From assembly GCA_002482775.1 (NCBI GenBank), contig DLGQ01000027.1, positions 1 to 9,149 of the forward strand: a stretch of DNA of 9,149 bases, given 5' to 3'. The notes beneath the pieces were generated by a model. That model saw nothing but the letters and a program-made list of their open reading frames with translations, was not told the origin of the DNA and ran no database searches. Positions 8,301 through 9,149 of the stretch are shown here, piece after piece. This DNA is from Flavobacteriales bacterium UBA7690. Its GTDB lineage: Bacteria > Bacteroidota > Bacteroidia > Flavobacteriales_F > PHOS-HE28. A program made the translations under genes and the position numbers. Position 1 is the stretch's first letter; every line of letters starts with the position of its first letter.

Positions 8301-9094
8301 CCTTGGACAGCGTGTTCGTGGATGTCTCGCTTGGCAGGATCGCACTGGATCCGGTGGAGGCCATTTGCACGGGGGATACCGGAGCGATCAACCTGAACGG
8401 TGTTGAACCCGGATCCACGATCGTTTGGTCTCCGGAAGAATTCATCCGCGAAGGACAAGGCACCAGCCAGATCTGGACGCAGGCACCGGTAAGTACCATG
8501 TATTTCGTGGATGTTACATCACCTTCCGGTTGCACCTGGAGCGGATCCACACAACAAGTGGTTTCGCCCCTCACTGCATCTAGCATACTGGCCACCGCAA
8601 CACCACCGGTCCTCATAACGGCAGGCACTGTGCAGCTACAGGCATTCCCTGCCGGACTATCCTACTCGTGGACACCAACACCACCGCTGGACGACCCGGA
8701 AAGTGGAACGCCGATCGCCACCATCAATGCGACCACATGGTTCACCGTGCGGGTCTCCGATGGCATCTGCAGCAAGAACGCCAGTGTGCTCGTTGAGGTG
8801 CGCGAACTTGTCTGCGAAGGACCCGACATCTTCGTACCGAACACCTTCACCCCGAACGGCGATGGGCAGAACGATGTGCTCTTCGTGCGCGGTCGCAACA
8901 TCAGCAATATGGAATTCATGGTCTTCGATCGCTGGGGCGAGAAAGTGTTCGAGACCACCGATATCAACCGCGGCTGGGATGGGATCTACAAGGGCGAACC
9001 GGTGGATCCCGCGGTGTTCGTCTACCACCTCACCGTGGATTGTGTGGATGGGCAGCGTTACTTCACGAAGGGTAATGTGAGCGTTGTACGATGA
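5354..9094 (+). CDS. Secreted DUF7948 / SBBP-propeller / PKD protein with CHU_C sorting domain
   Basis: The product has 1246 residues and is complete. A signal peptide (LLAVVLSSFSSFA|Q) is followed by a DUF7948-type N-terminal region, about 24-244, with FIQNRGQWP and LPLTVDPTLVFSTY. Seven SBBP-type units follow, each opening with a variant of STYFGGS: about 245, 315, 396, 476, 542, 605 and 679, ending near 752. The last units carry the motifs YVSGWGGNTGG, EHVDGGTSRFD and CAGCQGNSDFP, which I recognise from long Flavobacteriales surface proteins. A PKD domain (756-830, WSFGD at 783, HAYAAPGVYTV) and about four Ig-like domains lead to CHU_C at 1156-1246 (FTPNGDGQND, FDRWGEKVFE, GWDG, ending KGNVSVVR). 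It should be exported by the T9SS and displayed on the surface; the propeller may bind glycan or protein, but no ligand or catalytic motif is evident. The 80-bp gap upstream suggests its own promoter. No Shine-Dalgarno precedes the ATG. Confidence 0.92.
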   Translation: MRSLHWTGVLLAVVLSSFSSFAQTGASFIQNRGQWPAAVTHRAELAGATVWLEKGAILVDRYDGAAVDALIHAHVHPYQGFPEKNIRHHALRLRFAGANDAPIVESIGVRPGAFNFILGNDPAQWGRNCHAFSAVLQKDLYPGIDLRTRAGANGVKYDLILGQGADPSAILFSYEGADAISFDPDRIVIRTSLGEISESIPLAYQEVDGQRRIVECHYRKVGERIGFAVGAYDPTLPLTVDPTLVFSTYSGSFANNFGYTASFDRDGFLYSGSSAFGQGYPLTTGAYQTTHAGGDGSGSGIDMALTKYDTTGTFLVWSTFLGGSSDELPHSLVVNANDELFVYGTTSSPDFPTSTNAFDISFNGGPALDLTNGLGSNFPNGTDIVVARLSADGDELLASTYFGGSGNDGLNTAPGLKFNYADEIRGEVLIDLNDNVYIASSTASTDLPMSALAAQATYGGGVQDGVLLKMDASLTTLIWSTYFGGSQADAIYNIEIDDSGGIYIAGGTRSTDLPVTANALHTTFQGGLADGFVAEISDDGTTIAACTYFGSAAYDQCYFADLDQAGDIYVFGQTQAPAGDLILNAPYNVPNAGQFITKVDPALTTILTSTRFGEGDGQPDISPTAFLVDYCNKVYVSGWGGNTGGALSTTGLDVTSDAYQGTTTGGDFYLAVFDLDFTDLFYATFFGGNTSNEHVDGGTSRFDRRGRIYQSVCAGCQGNSDFPILPNPGAVSATNNSGLCNNAVFKFDMDFPIVVADFNSTVNCLPDPVQFTNISYGATSYQWSFGDNATSTATSPSHAYAAPGVYTVRLVASNPVTCNQSDTTYRQVVVLGIGSYALPDTSVCLGASAQIGLLPIAAPSITYQWAPPQGLSNTQVPNPIATPTASTTYTLTISNGVCNTTAQQDVAVNSAAIDAGADQTACGPNATAQLVATGFGAITNFQWSTTHAFTDVLNTTPQDSTATVAVPDDAWFYVRQTDNACIALDSVFVDVSLGRIALDPVEAICTGDTGAINLNGVEPGSTIVWSPEEFIREGQGTSQIWTQAPVSTMYFVDVTSPSGCTWSGSTQQVVSPLTASSILATATPPVLITAGTVQLQAFPAGLSYSWTPTPPLDDPESGTPIATINATTWFTVRVSDGICSKNASVLVEVRELVCEGPDIFVPNTFTPNGDGQNDVLFVRGRNISNMEFMVFDRWGEKVFETTDINRGWDGIYKGEPVDPAVFVYHLTVDCVDGQRYFTKGNVSVVR
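6086..7609 (+). other. Seven SBBP-type units, probable beta-propeller domain
   Basis: Units begin at residues 245 (VFSTYSGS), 315 (LVWSTFLGGS), 396 (LLASTYFGGS), 476 (TLIWSTYFGGS), 542 (TIAACTYFGS), 605 (TILTSTRFGE) and 679 (DLFYATFFGG), with lengths of about 63-81 residues. Most contain a D-x-x-x-x-(I/V)-Y strand, then a T-x-(S/A)-x-D-(F/L)-P turn, as in the SBBP family. Seven units would close one circular propeller. All seven cysteines of this region (546, 557, 631, 713, 716, 740 and none before) lie in the last three units; six are counted. Confidence 0.75.
8819..9091 (+). other. CHU_C / gliding-motility C-terminal sorting domain of the second cargo protein
   Basis: The domain has FVPNTFTPNGDGQND, VFDRWGEKVFE, GWDGIYKG and the ending KGNVSVVR. 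It is the same family as the domain at 1901-2158 but a different subtype: FDRWGEKVFE and a Cys-containing VDCVDGQ with KGNV near the end replace FNRWGQKVYE and NGFVVIKR. It marks the protein as T9SS cargo. Confidence 0.88.
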
Positions 9095-9149
9095 AGATAA
9101 GTGGCAAGTCTTTAGTGGCTCGCGGCCATTCTGCCGTCTCCTCGGCTCC
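9091..9149 (+). CDS. Possible start of a downstream ORF, cut by the window edge
   Basis: An ATG at 9091 overlaps the TGA of the preceding gene (ATGA), as at the 2158 junction, and the frame stays open to the window end for 19 codons (MKISGKSLVARGHSAVSSA). No signal peptide or known motif is recognisable and no Shine-Dalgarno precedes it. The tail could equally be non-coding, or the 3' end of an opposite-strand gene whose stop would be at 9112-9114. The call rests only on the overlap and open frame. Confidence 0.2.
   Translation, partial: MKISGKSLVARGHSAVSSA

Noticed and set aside
9114..9130. Hairpin AGTGGC/GCCATT as terminator of the second cargo gene
   Set aside because: The stem is only six pairs with one G-U and no T-run follows it.

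Overview
The window looks like chromosomal DNA from a member of the Bacteroidota, probably a GC-rich Flavobacteriales-type lineage. This rests on protein content: two proteins end in the gliding-motility-associated C-terminal domain (CHU_C, the type B sorting domain of the type IX secretion system, T9SS), one gene encodes a PorP/SprF family outer-membrane protein, and one encodes an OmpA-family lipid-less surface anchor with PD40 and PKD repeats. None of the gene starts has a convincing Shine-Dalgarno sequence, which also fits the phylum. The taxonomic call is inference; no rRNA or marker gene is present.

Layout: all genes lie on the + strand. (1) Bases 2-2161 are the 3' part of a large secreted protein. 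It begins inside a tandem array of 96-bp (32-residue) cysteine-rich repeats, continues through about five Ig/PKD-like domains, and ends in a CHU_C domain. (2) Bases 2158-3081 encode a 307-residue PorP/SprF-like beta-barrel protein whose start codon overlaps the previous stop (ATGA). (3) Bases 3081-5273 encode a 730-residue protein with signal peptide, PD40 (WD40-like) repeats, two PKD-like domains, a SPOR-like segment and an OmpA peptidoglycan-binding domain; its start overlaps the previous stop by one base (TAATG). (4) An 80-bp gap, holding a candidate promoter and a short imperfect direct repeat, separates this from (5) bases 5354-9094, a 1246-residue secreted protein with a DUF7948-type N-terminus, seven SBBP-type propeller repeats, one PKD domain, several Ig-like domains and a second CHU_C domain. 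A possible further ORF starts at 9091, again by ATGA overlap, and runs off the window.

Working model (inference from known families): genes 1-3 form a translationally coupled unit in which the repeat protein is a T9SS cargo/adhesin, the PorP/SprF protein is its dedicated outer-membrane partner (as SprF is for SprB in Flavobacterium johnsoniae), and the OmpA protein ties that partner to peptidoglycan. Gene 5 is a second T9SS cargo with a clearly different CHU_C subtype, and appears to be transcribed separately. No core T9SS motor or translocon gene is in the window.
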